14,222 nucleotides of DNA from contig CAZBVX010000018.1 of NCBI GenBank assembly GCA_964495615.1, forward strand, positions 1-14,222, written 5' to 3'. Numbering within the stretch: position 1 is the first letter of the stretch; each line of letters begins with the position of its first letter. This document shows, one piece after another, positions 1 through 5,469 of this stretch. The position numbers were made by a program, and so were the translations under genes. Origin of the DNA: CAINDR01 sp964495615. Its GTDB lineage: Bacteria; Patescibacteriota; Patescibacteriia; Patescibacteriales; UBA12465. The notes beneath the pieces were generated by a model. It searched no databases and was not told where the DNA came from. It worked only from the letters and a program-made list of their open reading frames with translations.

Positions 1-247
1 TTGAAGAGGCCCTTCCTTAGTACGAGAGGACCGGGAAGGACGAAGCTCTAGTGTATCTGCTGCACTCCCAAGTGCATCGCAGGGTAGCTACCTTCGGTTA
101 AGATAAGCGCTGAAAGCATCTAAGTGCGAAGCTGTCTCTAAGATTAGGTTTCATAGGTTGGTCAAAGACGATGACCTTGATAGGCGTTAAGTGTAAGTGT
201 AGCAATACATTCAGCTGAGACGTACTAATAAACCATATGATTTCCTC
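1..247 (+). rRNA. rrl: 23S ribosomal RNA, 3' end (partial)
   Basis: The first bases include the highly conserved sarcin-ricin loop context (AGTACGAGAGGACC at about 19-32), followed by the typical domain VI tail with the ACTAAT stretch near 224-229. The gene enters from outside the window. The 3' boundary near 247 is estimated by comparison with other bacterial 23S tails, because the pairing 5' end is not present. A 5S gene follows after about 85 bp, as in a normal bacterial rRNA operon. Confidence 0.95.
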
Positions 248-314
248 ACGCTTTTGTTTTATACAAAGATCTCTTACTTTTTTTGTGGCTTTTGGCTATA
301 ATTATAGTAAGTAA

Positions 315-461
315 CAAAAAAACATCATCATTTTGGTGGTTGAAGCGAAGGGGCCACACCTGATTCCATCCCGAACTCAGCAGTTAAGCCCTTCAGCGCC
401 GAAAATACTTGGGCCTGAGCCCTGGGAAGATAGGTCGCCGCCAGAATAATGGTGTTTTTTT
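315..461 (+). other. Pre-5S rRNA processing stem
   Basis: Helix I of 5S continues outward. The 5' flank AAAAAACATCATCATT pairs with the 3' flank AATAATGGTGTTTTTT, with one C-A mismatch and one G-T wobble. With helix I this makes a stem of roughly 23 bp. Such stems are usual substrates for rRNA maturation nucleases (RNase III, M5 or E type, depending on lineage). The pairing is read directly; which enzyme acts is unknown. Confidence 0.7.
332..446 (+). rRNA. rrf: 5S ribosomal RNA
   Basis: The sequence has the conserved 5S core: CCACACCTGATTCCATCCCG, then AACTCAG, AGTTAAGC and AGCGCCGA. Helix I is visible as TTTGGTGG (332-339) pairing with CCGCCAGA (438-445), with G-T wobbles. The length of about 115 nt is normal. 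It lies just after 23S and before an intrinsic terminator, so it is the last gene of the rRNA operon. Ends are placed from helix I and could shift by a few bases. Confidence 0.95.
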
Positions 462-467
462 GTAGAC

Positions 468-497
468 AAAAACCTTAAAATATTTTAAGGTTTTTTT
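468..497 (+). terminator. Intrinsic terminator of the rRNA operon
   Basis: A perfect palindrome, AAAAACCTTAAAAT with its reverse complement ATTTTAAGGTTTTT, is followed by further T residues (TTGTTTTTT). It lies directly after 5S and before the promoter of the next gene. The stem is AT-rich but long (14 bp). Confidence 0.85.
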
Positions 498-524
498 GTT
501 TTTTAAATAATGTTAAAATATAAT
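496..524 (+). promoter_or_regulatory. Promoter of the hypothetical gene at 541
   Basis: A TTGTTT -35 (496-501) is separated by 17 bp from a consensus TATAAT -10 (519-524). The predicted start of transcription, about 531, is only about 10 nt before the ATG at 541, so the message would be nearly leaderless. Confidence 0.6.
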
Positions 525-540
525 TATAAAATTGAAGAAT

Positions 541-1008
541 ATGAAAATTTTTAAGGGTTGGTTTTTTTATCTGATCATTGCGGTAGTGATGGTCATTTTG
601 GCTACTCTAACGAGCGGTTACTATTCTTTATCGGGCAACAAAAATCCGGAAAAATTTAATTTGTTAGAAAAAGTTCCAACCTATAATTTTAGTTTTAATT
701 TTGATTTTTATAAAAAACTTTTTTCTAAAAATGAAAATTCTCAGAAAGAAGAAAAGCTTGCTGTTTCCAATTCAACCAGCGAAAAATTAATTGAAAACGC
801 CAAGCAAGCAGCCGAAAAAATTGTCACAGAAGCTCCCGAAAAGTTAGCCAATAGTAGTGCTGAAAACAAATTATTTACATACATTAGCGAAAAAAAATCT
901 TTCTTTGAAAAGAATGGTTTTTATTTTATCGAAGGAGAAAATCAAAAATGGAATTTTGGTTTTTGGGGTGCTGGCAAACAAATAAAATTGTTTTCGTTAA
1001 AGCAATAA
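541..1008 (+). CDS. Hypothetical single-pass membrane protein
   Basis: This 155-residue protein matches no family I recognise. The N-terminus is MKIFKGWFFYL, followed by a hydrophobic segment at about residues 7-27 (LIIAVVMVILATL), which fits an uncleaved anchor or a signal peptide. The rest is hydrophilic and Lys/Glu/Asn-rich, with an Ala/Glu/Lys stretch at about 80-110 that may be helical or coiled coil, and an aromatic C-terminal part (WNFGFWGAG). The body would probably lie outside the membrane. I chose the ATG at 541; an in-frame TTG at 532 is possible but less likely. It has its own promoter after the rRNA terminator, and recA follows 120 bp downstream. Function unknown. Confidence 0.7.
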   Translation: MKIFKGWFFYLIIAVVMVILATLTSGYYSLSGNKNPEKFNLLEKVPTYNFSFNFDFYKKLFSKNENSQKEEKLAVSNSTSEKLIENAKQAAEKIVTEAPEKLANSSAENKLFTYISEKKSFFEKNGFYFIEGENQKWNFGFWGAGKQIKLFSLKQ

Positions 1009-1014
1009 ATATAG

Positions 1015-1097
1015 TATAATAGTTAAACGGGGTTAGATTTTTTTGTCTTTCCCTTTAAGTTTTTTTTATCACGCCTCAGTTATAATTCTTGGAGGCG
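1015..1097 (+). promoter_or_regulatory. recA upstream region: -10 candidates and a dyad
   Basis: The 120-bp gap before recA contains two TATAAT hexamers (1015-1020 and 1081-1086). The second is flanked by a perfect 6-bp inverted repeat, CGCCTC (1072-1077) and GAGGCG (1092-1097), so the dyad is centred on the -10. No good -35 is visible for either hexamer. A dyad over the -10 fits a repressor operator, but this is not a LexA box form that I recognise. GGAGG at 1091-1095 is 33 bases from the ATG, too far to be the ribosome binding site. Confidence 0.45.
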
Positions 1098-1128
1098 CTT
1101 AGTTTATTTATTTTTTTAATTTAATTTT

Positions 1129-2211
1129 ATGCCAAAAGAGAAAAAGGTTATCGCGGCTGAACCGGTGAAAAACGAATCTGGTGCCAGCGACAAAAAATTT
1201 GCGGCTGCATTGTCCGCAATGGAACAAATCAAAACCAAATTTGGTGATGGAGCAATCATGAAATTTGGTGATGCAAGAAAAACTGATGTGGATGCAATTC
1301 CAACTGGTTGTTTATCTTTGGATGTTGCTTTCGGAATCGGTGGCGTGCCACGTGGTAGAGTAATTGAAATTTATGGACCGGAGTCATCTGGAAAAACCAC
1401 TCTCGCTCAGCACATTATTGCGGAAACGCAGAAGCTTGGCGGAATCGCCGCCTTCGTTGATGCTGAGCATGCTCTTGATCCAGATTATGCCGCAAAAATT
1501 GGAGTAAACATCAAAGAATTATTAATTTCTCAACCAGATTCCGGCGAACAAGCTTTGGAGATCACCGAAACCTTGGTTCGCTCCAATGCTGTTGATGTGG
1601 TTGTTGTTGATAGTGTCGCTGCTTTGGTGCCACAAAAAGAAATTGAAGGTGATATGGGTGATGCTCACATGGGCTTGCAAGCTCGTTTGATGAGCCAAGC
1701 TTTAAGAAAATTAACTGGCTCAATTGCCAAAACCAACACTGTGGTTATTTTTATTAACCAAATCAGAAACAAGATTGGTGTTTTCTTTGGCAACCCAGAA
1801 ACCACTACTGGCGGAAATGCTTTGAAATTCTACGCATCAGTTCGCGTGGAAATTCGTCGTGCTGCTCAAATCAAACAAGGTGAAAATATTATCGGCAACC
1901 GAGTAAAAATAAAAATTGTCAAAAACAAAGTTGCTGCCCCTTTCAAAACTTGTGAGTTTGATATCATGTACAACGAAGGCATTTCTCTTTCTGGAGATAT
2001 GTTGGACTCTGGTGTTGAATATGGCGTGATTGAAAAAAGTGGCAATACTTACACTTTCCAAGATGTAAAACTTGGCACTGGCCGCGAAAATGCCAAGAAG
2101 TTTTTGAAGGATGATCCAAAATTAATGGAAAAAATCCGCAAAGCAGTTTGGGCAGTAATCAAAAACAAAGATAAAGACACCGAAGAAAAGAAACCAGCTG
2201 TTAAAAAATAA
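1129..2211 (+). CDS. recA: Recombinase RecA
   Basis: RecA forms ATP-dependent filaments on single-stranded DNA, catalyses strand exchange in recombinational repair and, where LexA exists, triggers its self-cleavage. The 360-residue product is full length. The Walker A motif GPESSGKT is at residues 83-90, FVDAEHALD around 109-117 carries the catalytic Glu, VVVVDSVAAL around 157-166 is Walker B, and the DNA-binding L2 loop FFGNPETTTGGNALKFY lies near 218-234. An N-terminal extension of about 20 residues and a Lys-rich tail are ordinary variation. The ATG has no Shine-Dalgarno in front of it, only an A/T run. The gene is monocistronic, bounded by its own upstream region and a terminator at 2221. 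Confidence 0.98.
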   Translation: MPKEKKVIAAEPVKNESGASDKKFAAALSAMEQIKTKFGDGAIMKFGDARKTDVDAIPTGCLSLDVAFGIGGVPRGRVIEIYGPESSGKTTLAQHIIAETQKLGGIAAFVDAEHALDPDYAAKIGVNIKELLISQPDSGEQALEITETLVRSNAVDVVVVDSVAALVPQKEIEGDMGDAHMGLQARLMSQALRKLTGSIAKTNTVVIFINQIRNKIGVFFGNPETTTGGNALKFYASVRVEIRRAAQIKQGENIIGNRVKIKIVKNKVAAPFKTCEFDIMYNEGISLSGDMLDSGVEYGVIEKSGNTYTFQDVKLGTGRENAKKFLKDDPKLMEKIRKAVWAVIKNKDKDTEEKKPAVKK

Positions 2212-2220
2212 AGAAAAATA

Positions 2221-2253
2221 AAAAAAGACGAGTCATCTTGGCCCGTCTTTTTT
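2221..2253. terminator. Bidirectional terminator between recA and adk
   Basis: AAAAAAGACG (2221-2230) pairs perfectly with CGTCTTTTTT (2244-2253) around a 13-nt loop. The A and T runs make it usable on both strands. It fills the 43-bp gap between the two convergent genes. Confidence 0.85.
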
Positions 2254-2254
2254 C

Positions 2255-2830
2255 TTACTTCAAATATGATTCCATTAGCGGTTTGATGTGGTTTTCAAAA
2301 ATGTTTTCAATAGTGTCATTTCCGTCCACCTCAACCAGAATTCCCTTTTTGCGATAACTCTCAACCAAGGGTTCTGTCTCCGCAAGGTAAGCCCGGTAGC
2401 GGTCCTCAAAGACTTCTGGGGTGTCATCGAATCGTCCGCTTATCTTTCCTCTTTCCAATACTCTTTCCAATAATAATTCTTTCCTAACATCCAGATAAAT
2501 GAAGGCGCGAATTGGCGCTTCGCGATGTTTGCTTAATAACTGGTCCAAAGTTTCTTCTTGAACAATGCTGCGTGGATAGCCATCAAAAATTATTCCTTCG
2601 TGATCTTCCAAAATTGCTTTCTCTACAATTTTATTTATTAAATCATCTGGCACTAATTGGCCTTTTTCAACGCAATCTTTGGCTTGCAAACCAACCTCAG
2701 TTCCGGCGGCAATTTCTTGGCGAATTTGAGCACCGGTTGAAAAATGTCTCAAGCCAAAATGTTTTTGGATTAATTTTGCTTGGGTGCCTTTCCCGGAACC
2801 TGGCGCACCAATAATAATGAGATTGATCAT
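2255..2830 (-). CDS. adk: Adenylate kinase
   Basis: Adenylate kinase interconverts ATP + AMP and 2 ADP in the cytoplasm. The product is 191 residues from the ATG at 2830. An upstream in-frame TTG at 2845 would add MSYKT but lacks support, whereas MINLIIIGAPG matches the family start. The P-loop GAPGSGKGT is at residues 8-16, the AMP-binding region has FSTGAQIR, and FDGYPRS is the conserved nucleotide-monophosphate motif. The LID is of the short form (around RGKISGRFDD) without zinc cysteines, so the enzyme is smaller than the E. coli type. It is convergent with recA and lies downstream of the tRNA-Met/Lys cluster, beyond a terminator. I found no convincing promoter, so read-through is likely. 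Confidence 0.95.
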   Translation of the reverse strand: MINLIIIGAPGSGKGTQAKLIQKHFGLRHFSTGAQIRQEIAAGTEVGLQAKDCVEKGQLVPDDLINKIVEKAILEDHEGIIFDGYPRSIVQEETLDQLLSKHREAPIRAFIYLDVRKELLLERVLERGKISGRFDDTPEVFEDRYRAYLAETEPLVESYRKKGILVEVDGNDTIENIFENHIKPLMESYLK

Positions 2831-2849
2831 AGTTTTATAGGACAAAAAT

Positions 2850-2871
2850 AATAAGGGTTGAAGCCCTTACT
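2850..2871 (-). terminator. Terminator after tRNA-Lys, upstream of adk
   Basis: On the minus strand AGTAAGGG pairs with CCCTTATT (one G-U pair) around the loop CTTCAA, followed by ATTTTTG. It lies between the tRNA-Lys 3' end and adk. It may end the tRNA transcript and let only part of it read through to adk. Confidence 0.65.
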
Positions 2872-2889
2872 AATTTTTTATTAGATTTG

Positions 2890-2962
2890 TGCACCCAGGG
2901 GGATTCGAACCCACGACCATCTCCTTAAGAGGGAGCTGCTCTACCAACTGAGCTATGGATGC
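2890..2962 (-). tRNA. tRNA-Lys (anticodon CTT)
   Basis: Read on the minus strand, acceptor GCATCCA pairs with TGGGTGC and the discriminator is A. The D arm is GCTC...GAGC, the anticodon loop CTCTTAA gives CTT, and the T loop is TTCGAAT. The 3' CCA is not encoded. Two stem mismatches are visible: G27-A43 in the anticodon stem and T50-C64 in the T stem. It lies 17 bp downstream of tRNA-Met and is probably cotranscribed with it. Confidence 0.93.
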
Positions 2963-2979
2963 AATTTAAAGACTCTTTG

Positions 2980-3053
2980 TGGCTGGGGAGGGGCTCGAAC
3001 CCTCGACCTTAGCGTTATGAGTGCTACGCTCTAACCAACTGAGCTACCCAGCC
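2980..3053 (-). tRNA. tRNA-Met, elongator type (anticodon CAT)
   Basis: On the minus strand GGCTGGG pairs with CCCAGCC, the discriminator is A, the anticodon loop CTCATAA gives CAT, and the T arm is GAGGG TTCGAGC CCCTC. The G1-C72 pair argues against an initiator, which normally has a mismatch there. The body resembles E. coli elongator tRNA-Met, though a TilS-modified tRNA-Ile2 cannot be ruled out by eye. CCA is not encoded. There is one A31-C39 mismatch at the anticodon stem. Confidence 0.88.
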
Positions 3054-3077
3054 ATTTTTTGTGTTTGTTCCTCTTTA

Positions 3078-3106
3078 TTTATAAACGACATTTTATCCAA
3101 TGTCAA
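3078..3106 (-). promoter_or_regulatory. Promoter of the tRNA-Met/tRNA-Lys pair
   Basis: On the minus strand a perfect TTGACA (3106-3101) and TATAAA (3083-3078) are separated by 17 bp, between tRNA-Arg and tRNA-Met. The predicted start of transcription, about 3071, is about 18 nt before tRNA-Met. This indicates that Met and Lys form a transcription unit independent of tRNA-Arg. Confidence 0.8.
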
Positions 3107-3119
3107 CCTAAAAAACTAG

Positions 3120-3191
3120 TGCGCCCGGCAGGAATCGAACCCACACCACTTGGTCCGAAGCCAAGCACTCTATCCGTTGAGCTACGGGCGC
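3120..3191 (-). tRNA. tRNA-Arg (anticodon TCG)
   Basis: On the minus strand GCGCCCG pairs with CGGGCGC and the discriminator is A. The anticodon stem CTTGG/CCAAG encloses CTTCGGA, giving anticodon TCG. The T arm is GTGGG TTCGATT CCTGC with wobble pairs. CCA is not encoded. The gene starts 4 bp after the base of the strong hairpin at 3196-3231 and is probably transcribed from the rny/hup direction. Confidence 0.92.
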
Positions 3192-3195
3192 TATC

Positions 3196-3231
3196 AACCG
3201 AAACTAGCCCTTTTCAAGGCTAATTTCGGTT
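3196..3231 (-). other. Strong 14-bp hairpin between hup and tRNA-Arg
   Basis: AACCGAAACTAGCC (3196-3209) pairs with GGCTAATTTCGGTT (3218-3231), 14 bp with one wobble and an 8-nt loop. In the direction of transcription no T-run follows; the tRNA-Arg 5' end comes almost at once. It therefore looks more like an mRNA 3'-end stabiliser or a processing signal between mRNA and tRNA than a classic intrinsic terminator. Confidence 0.65.
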
Positions 3232-3246
3232 TCCCTTTGTTTTATT

Positions 3247-3540
3247 TTAAGCTTCTCTTTTGCCCTTCAAAACTTGTTTCAAGTGATAACCAGTTTTGAA
3301 TTTGGCAACGCGTACTTCTGGAATAGTAATTCTCTCAGAAGGTTTTTGTGGATTTACTCCACCGCGAGAATAACGGATGCGAGACAAAAAAGTGCCGAAA
3401 CCGGCGATGGTTAGTTCGCGACCATTTTTTAGTTCGTCAATCACAGTATCAACGAAGACTTCAATGGTCTCTTCGGCTTGCTTTTTTGAAAGCCCATTCA
3501 CTTTGTGATGAAGCTTTTCGATAAGTTGCGCTTTGTTCAT
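3247..3540 (-). CDS. hup: HU-family DNA-binding protein
   Basis: A histone-like nucleoid protein that binds and bends DNA as a dimer. The 97 residues match the usual length of about 90. The N-terminus MNKAQLIEKL starts the helical dimer core; AGFGTFLSRIR is the conserved GFGTF turn at about residues 46-56; and the DNA-binding arm includes NPQKPSERITIP at about 63-74, with the intercalating Pro in the NPQ region. The ending VAKFKTGYHLK is also typical. HU and IHF subunits cannot be told apart safely here. It starts 18 bp after the rny stop, so the two are likely cotranscribed. No Shine-Dalgarno precedes the ATG. Confidence 0.95.
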   Translation of the reverse strand: MNKAQLIEKLHHKVNGLSKKQAEETIEVFVDTVIDELKNGRELTIAGFGTFLSRIRYSRGGVNPQKPSERITIPEVRVAKFKTGYHLKQVLKGKREA

Positions 3541-3558
3541 ATTTTTGATTTAGATTGT

Positions 3559-5073
3559 CTAGCGAGCGTATTCCACGACTCTAGATTCTCTAATAACATT
3601 CACTTTTATCTCTCCTGGATATTTTAACTCATTTTCAACCTTCTTTGCAATATCCCTAGCCAAATTATGAGCTTCGAGGTCGTTAATTTTTTCTGGATTA
3701 ACAAAGATGCGAACTTCTCTTCCGGCTTGAATAGCATAAGCTTTGTCGATACCGTCAAAGGAAGTAGCAATCTTTTCCAACTCTTCCAAACGTTGAACAT
3801 AGTTTTCAAAACTGCCGCTTCTAGCGCCTGGTCGAGCAGAGGAAATAGCGTCGGCCACCTTCACAATCACCGAAACCAGGGAAGCTGGATGGTCATCGTG
3901 GTGAGTAGCGATTGGATCAATCACTTCTTGCTGCAAGTTGAATTTCTTGGCCAAATCGCGGCCGATTTCGGTGTGATTGCCTTGCACTTCGTGGTCCACT
4001 GCTTTTCCAAGGTCATGAAGCAAGCCACCTTTTTTGGCAATAGTGACATCGGCGCCAAGTTCTTCGGCGAGCATTGCTGAAAGATGAGCAACTTCAACGC
4101 TGTGGCGCAAACAATTTTGGCCATAACTGGTGCGGTATTTTAGGCGTCCAAGAATTTGCACCAATTTCGGATCAAAGCCGGCGACACCAACTTCATACAT
4201 CGCTTCTTCACCTGCTTTTTTGATATCGACGGAAATTTCTTTTTTGGCGGACTCCACAGCGTCTTCAATTTTGGTTGGGTGAATACGTCCGTCTTTGATT
4301 AAGTAATCCAAAGTTTTTTTGGCGATATGGCGGCGGATTAAGGAGAAGCCGGAAACAGTAATGGCATTTGGGGCGTCATCAACAATGATTTCCACGCCAA
4401 CTGCTTGTTCGATAGCCTTGATGTTTCTTCCTTCGCGACCAATAATTCGTCCTTTCATTTCGTCATTTGGCAAATCAACGGTGGTGGTGGTTAATTCAAC
4501 AGTATAATCAGAAACCATGCGTTGCATGGCAAGAGCCATAATGTTTTTTGCTTTTTCATTGAAAACATCATCACCTTCGCGCTCCATTTTGTTAATGTGG
4601 GCGGTTAAGTCTTCGGCGGCAGTTTCTTCAATTTTTTTGAACAAGATATCCTTGGCTTCAGCTTGACTCAATTTTGCTACTTCTTCTAATTTGGTCAGTT
4701 GTTCTTCTTTGATGGTTTTTATTTTCTCTTTAATTTCTTGAACTTCGTTTACTTTATCGTAGAGTTGTTGCTGTTTTTCTTGTAATTCCAATAATTTTTG
4801 AGAAAAAGCGCTTTCTCTTTGCTCAAGTCTTATTTGTTGGTTGGAAATTTCTTTGCGGCGATTTCCTTCTTCTGTTTTGGCTTCATTAATAATGGAAAGA
4901 GCTTTGTCTTGGGCTTTTAGCAAAATTTCTTTTTCTTTACTTTTGGCCTCATTGATAATTTTGTCTGCAATTTCTTTGGAATGTCCAACTTTCTTGCTAG
5001 TCAGGAAACGATAAGCAAAATAGCCAACAAAAAAACCGCCGACAAGACAGAGCGCTGGAATGAGATAATTCAT
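3559..5073 (-). CDS. rny: Ribonuclease Y
   Basis: A membrane-anchored endoribonuclease that starts mRNA decay in bacteria lacking RNase E. The 504 residues are full length. A transmembrane helix is at about 3-23, a long charged coiled coil (Lys/Glu/Gln-rich) at about 33-150, and the KH domain has GRIIGREGRN at about 208-217. The HD domain has LRHS near 322-325, the metal-binding HD pair in LLHDLGKA near 351-358, THHDD near 390-394 and ADAISSARPGAR near 407-418. The C-terminus EYAR is family-typical. It is divergent from infB across 396 bp and leads into hup. A long upstream region with a candidate promoter near 5231-5259 suggests a leader of about 150 nt. Confidence 0.97.
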   Translation of the reverse strand: MNYLIPALCLVGGFFVGYFAYRFLTSKKVGHSKEIADKIINEAKSKEKEILLKAQDKALSIINEAKTEEGNRRKEISNQQIRLEQRESAFSQKLLELQEKQQQLYDKVNEVQEIKEKIKTIKEEQLTKLEEVAKLSQAEAKDILFKKIEETAAEDLTAHINKMEREGDDVFNEKAKNIMALAMQRMVSDYTVELTTTTVDLPNDEMKGRIIGREGRNIKAIEQAVGVEIIVDDAPNAITVSGFSLIRRHIAKKTLDYLIKDGRIHPTKIEDAVESAKKEISVDIKKAGEEAMYEVGVAGFDPKLVQILGRLKYRTSYGQNCLRHSVEVAHLSAMLAEELGADVTIAKKGGLLHDLGKAVDHEVQGNHTEIGRDLAKKFNLQQEVIDPIATHHDDHPASLVSVIVKVADAISSARPGARSGSFENYVQRLEELEKIATSFDGIDKAYAIQAGREVRIFVNPEKINDLEAHNLARDIAKKVENELKYPGEIKVNVIRESRVVEYAR

Positions 5074-5137
5074 AATATTTGCGTCTGTATTTCGAACGGA
5101 GGATGGTTTTCGCGAAATAAAATAGTGATTTTTGATT

Positions 5138-5198
5138 AAAAACTAGGGCTCGAAACGAGCTTTTAAAATTTTTTCAATTTTTTTATATTTTTAATCAT
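5138..5198 (-). promoter_or_regulatory. Attenuator-like leader of rny (short peptide plus hairpin)
   Basis: On the minus strand a 12-codon ORF (5198-5163, MIKNIKKLKKF then TAA) ends two bases before the hairpin GCTCG-TTT-CGAGC (5160-5148), which is followed, after a short spacer, by TTTTT (5142-5138). The layout resembles a leader peptide with a terminator. The peptide could simply reflect A-rich sequence, and the 5-bp stem is weak. Confidence 0.25.
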
Positions 5199-5307
5199 GG
5201 GAGTGCTTTTGGTGAAACGAGAAAGACAGGAATTTAATTTTATTTCAAGCGAGAGACAACCTTCCGGAAACCGCTTTGCGATTTCGAAAACAGTAAATTA
5301 TTTATAA
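5197..5307 (+). CDS. Possible small ORF, 36 codons, unknown
   Basis: An ATG at 5197 opens a 36-codon frame ending with TAA at 5305. The product begins MGVLLVKRERQEF and ends AISKTVNYL. It is basic and hydrophilic, without a signal peptide or a motif I know. The start lies in an A/T-rich context like the accepted genes here and has no Shine-Dalgarno. A weak TATATT at 5184-5189 would make it leaderless. An open frame this short can arise by chance, so this is a candidate only. Confidence 0.2.
   Translation: MGVLLVKRERQEFNFISSERQPSGNRFAISKTVNYL
5231..5259 (-). promoter_or_regulatory. Candidate rny promoter
   Basis: On the minus strand TTGTCT (5259-5254) and TAAATT (5236-5231) are separated by 17 bp; each matches the sigma70 consensus at four of six positions. 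Transcription would start near 5224, giving rny a leader of about 150 nt. This is the best minus-strand candidate I found in the region. Confidence 0.4.
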
Positions 5308-5321
5308 ACCCCCAATAAGGG

Positions 5322-5455
5322 GAATTACTCAAAGCTTAGCAGATATATGTGTTCTTGTAAAGTCCAATAATTGGCTGTAATTTCAAAAAAAATGGGTTGA
5401 CGAATATCGAAAAATAAAGTAGTATTAAAGCACGCTTAACTGCGAATTACTCAAA
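5322..5455 (+). repeat. 12-nt direct repeat flanking the infB promoter
   Basis: GAATTACTCAAA occurs exactly at 5322-5333 and 5444-5455. The first copy is about 65 bp upstream of the infB -35 and the second lies in the predicted infB leader just before the ATG. GCTTA-type sequence is near both copies (GCTTAGCAG after the first, GCTTAACTGC before the second). A regulatory binding site is possible. Confidence 0.45.
5397..5425 (+). promoter_or_regulatory. Promoter of the infB operon
   Basis: TTGACG (5397-5402) and TAGTAT (5420-5425) are separated by 17 bp. Transcription would begin near 5432, leaving a leader of about 38 nt without a Shine-Dalgarno sequence before the ATG at 5470. Confidence 0.65.
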
Positions 5456-5469
5456 TTAATTATTTTTTT

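Larger units (their letters stand above)
5074..5469. other. Divergent rny/infB intergenic region (396 bp)
   Basis: This is the largest stretch without a recognised gene. It contains an AT-rich zone with a 10-bp inverted repeat, TGATTAAAAA (5133-5142) and TTTTTAATCA (5188-5197), enclosing the hairpin GCTCG-AAA-CGAGC (5148-5160). Short palindromes are TTTCGCGAAA (5108-5117), TTCCGGAA (about 5262-5269), TTTCGAAA (5282-5289), CCCC-AATAA-GGGG (about 5310-5322) and CCAATAATTGG (5364-5374). A 12-nt direct repeat and the infB promoter occupy the right side. I compared it with SRP RNA, RNase P RNA and tmRNA hallmarks and saw no match. Confidence 0.6.

Noticed and set aside
1091..1095. GGAGG as the recA ribosome binding site
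   Set aside because: It lies 33 bases before the ATG and is one arm of a dyad; functional SD sites lie about 5-10 bases away.
1837..2061. Antisense open frames inside recA, infB, rny, pnp and rpsO
   Set aside because: They run opposite to strongly conserved genes, have no family resemblance and low-complexity composition, as expected of shadow frames.
2980..3053. Initiator tRNA-fMet
   Set aside because: Position 1-72 is a G-C pair, whereas bacterial initiators have a mismatch there; the body looks like elongator Met.
5148..5174. Plus-strand intrinsic terminator (GCTCG-AAA-CGAGC followed by T-rich sequence)
   Set aside because: No plus-strand gene precedes it; rny runs the other way. It is kept only as part of the possible rny leader.
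5254..5275. TCCGGAAGG on the minus strand as an SRP (4.5S/6S) RNA core
   Set aside because: The SRP apical loop needs GGAAGGAAGCAGCC-like sequence and a pairing AGGTC; here it continues with TTGTC and the flanks do not form the SRP helix.
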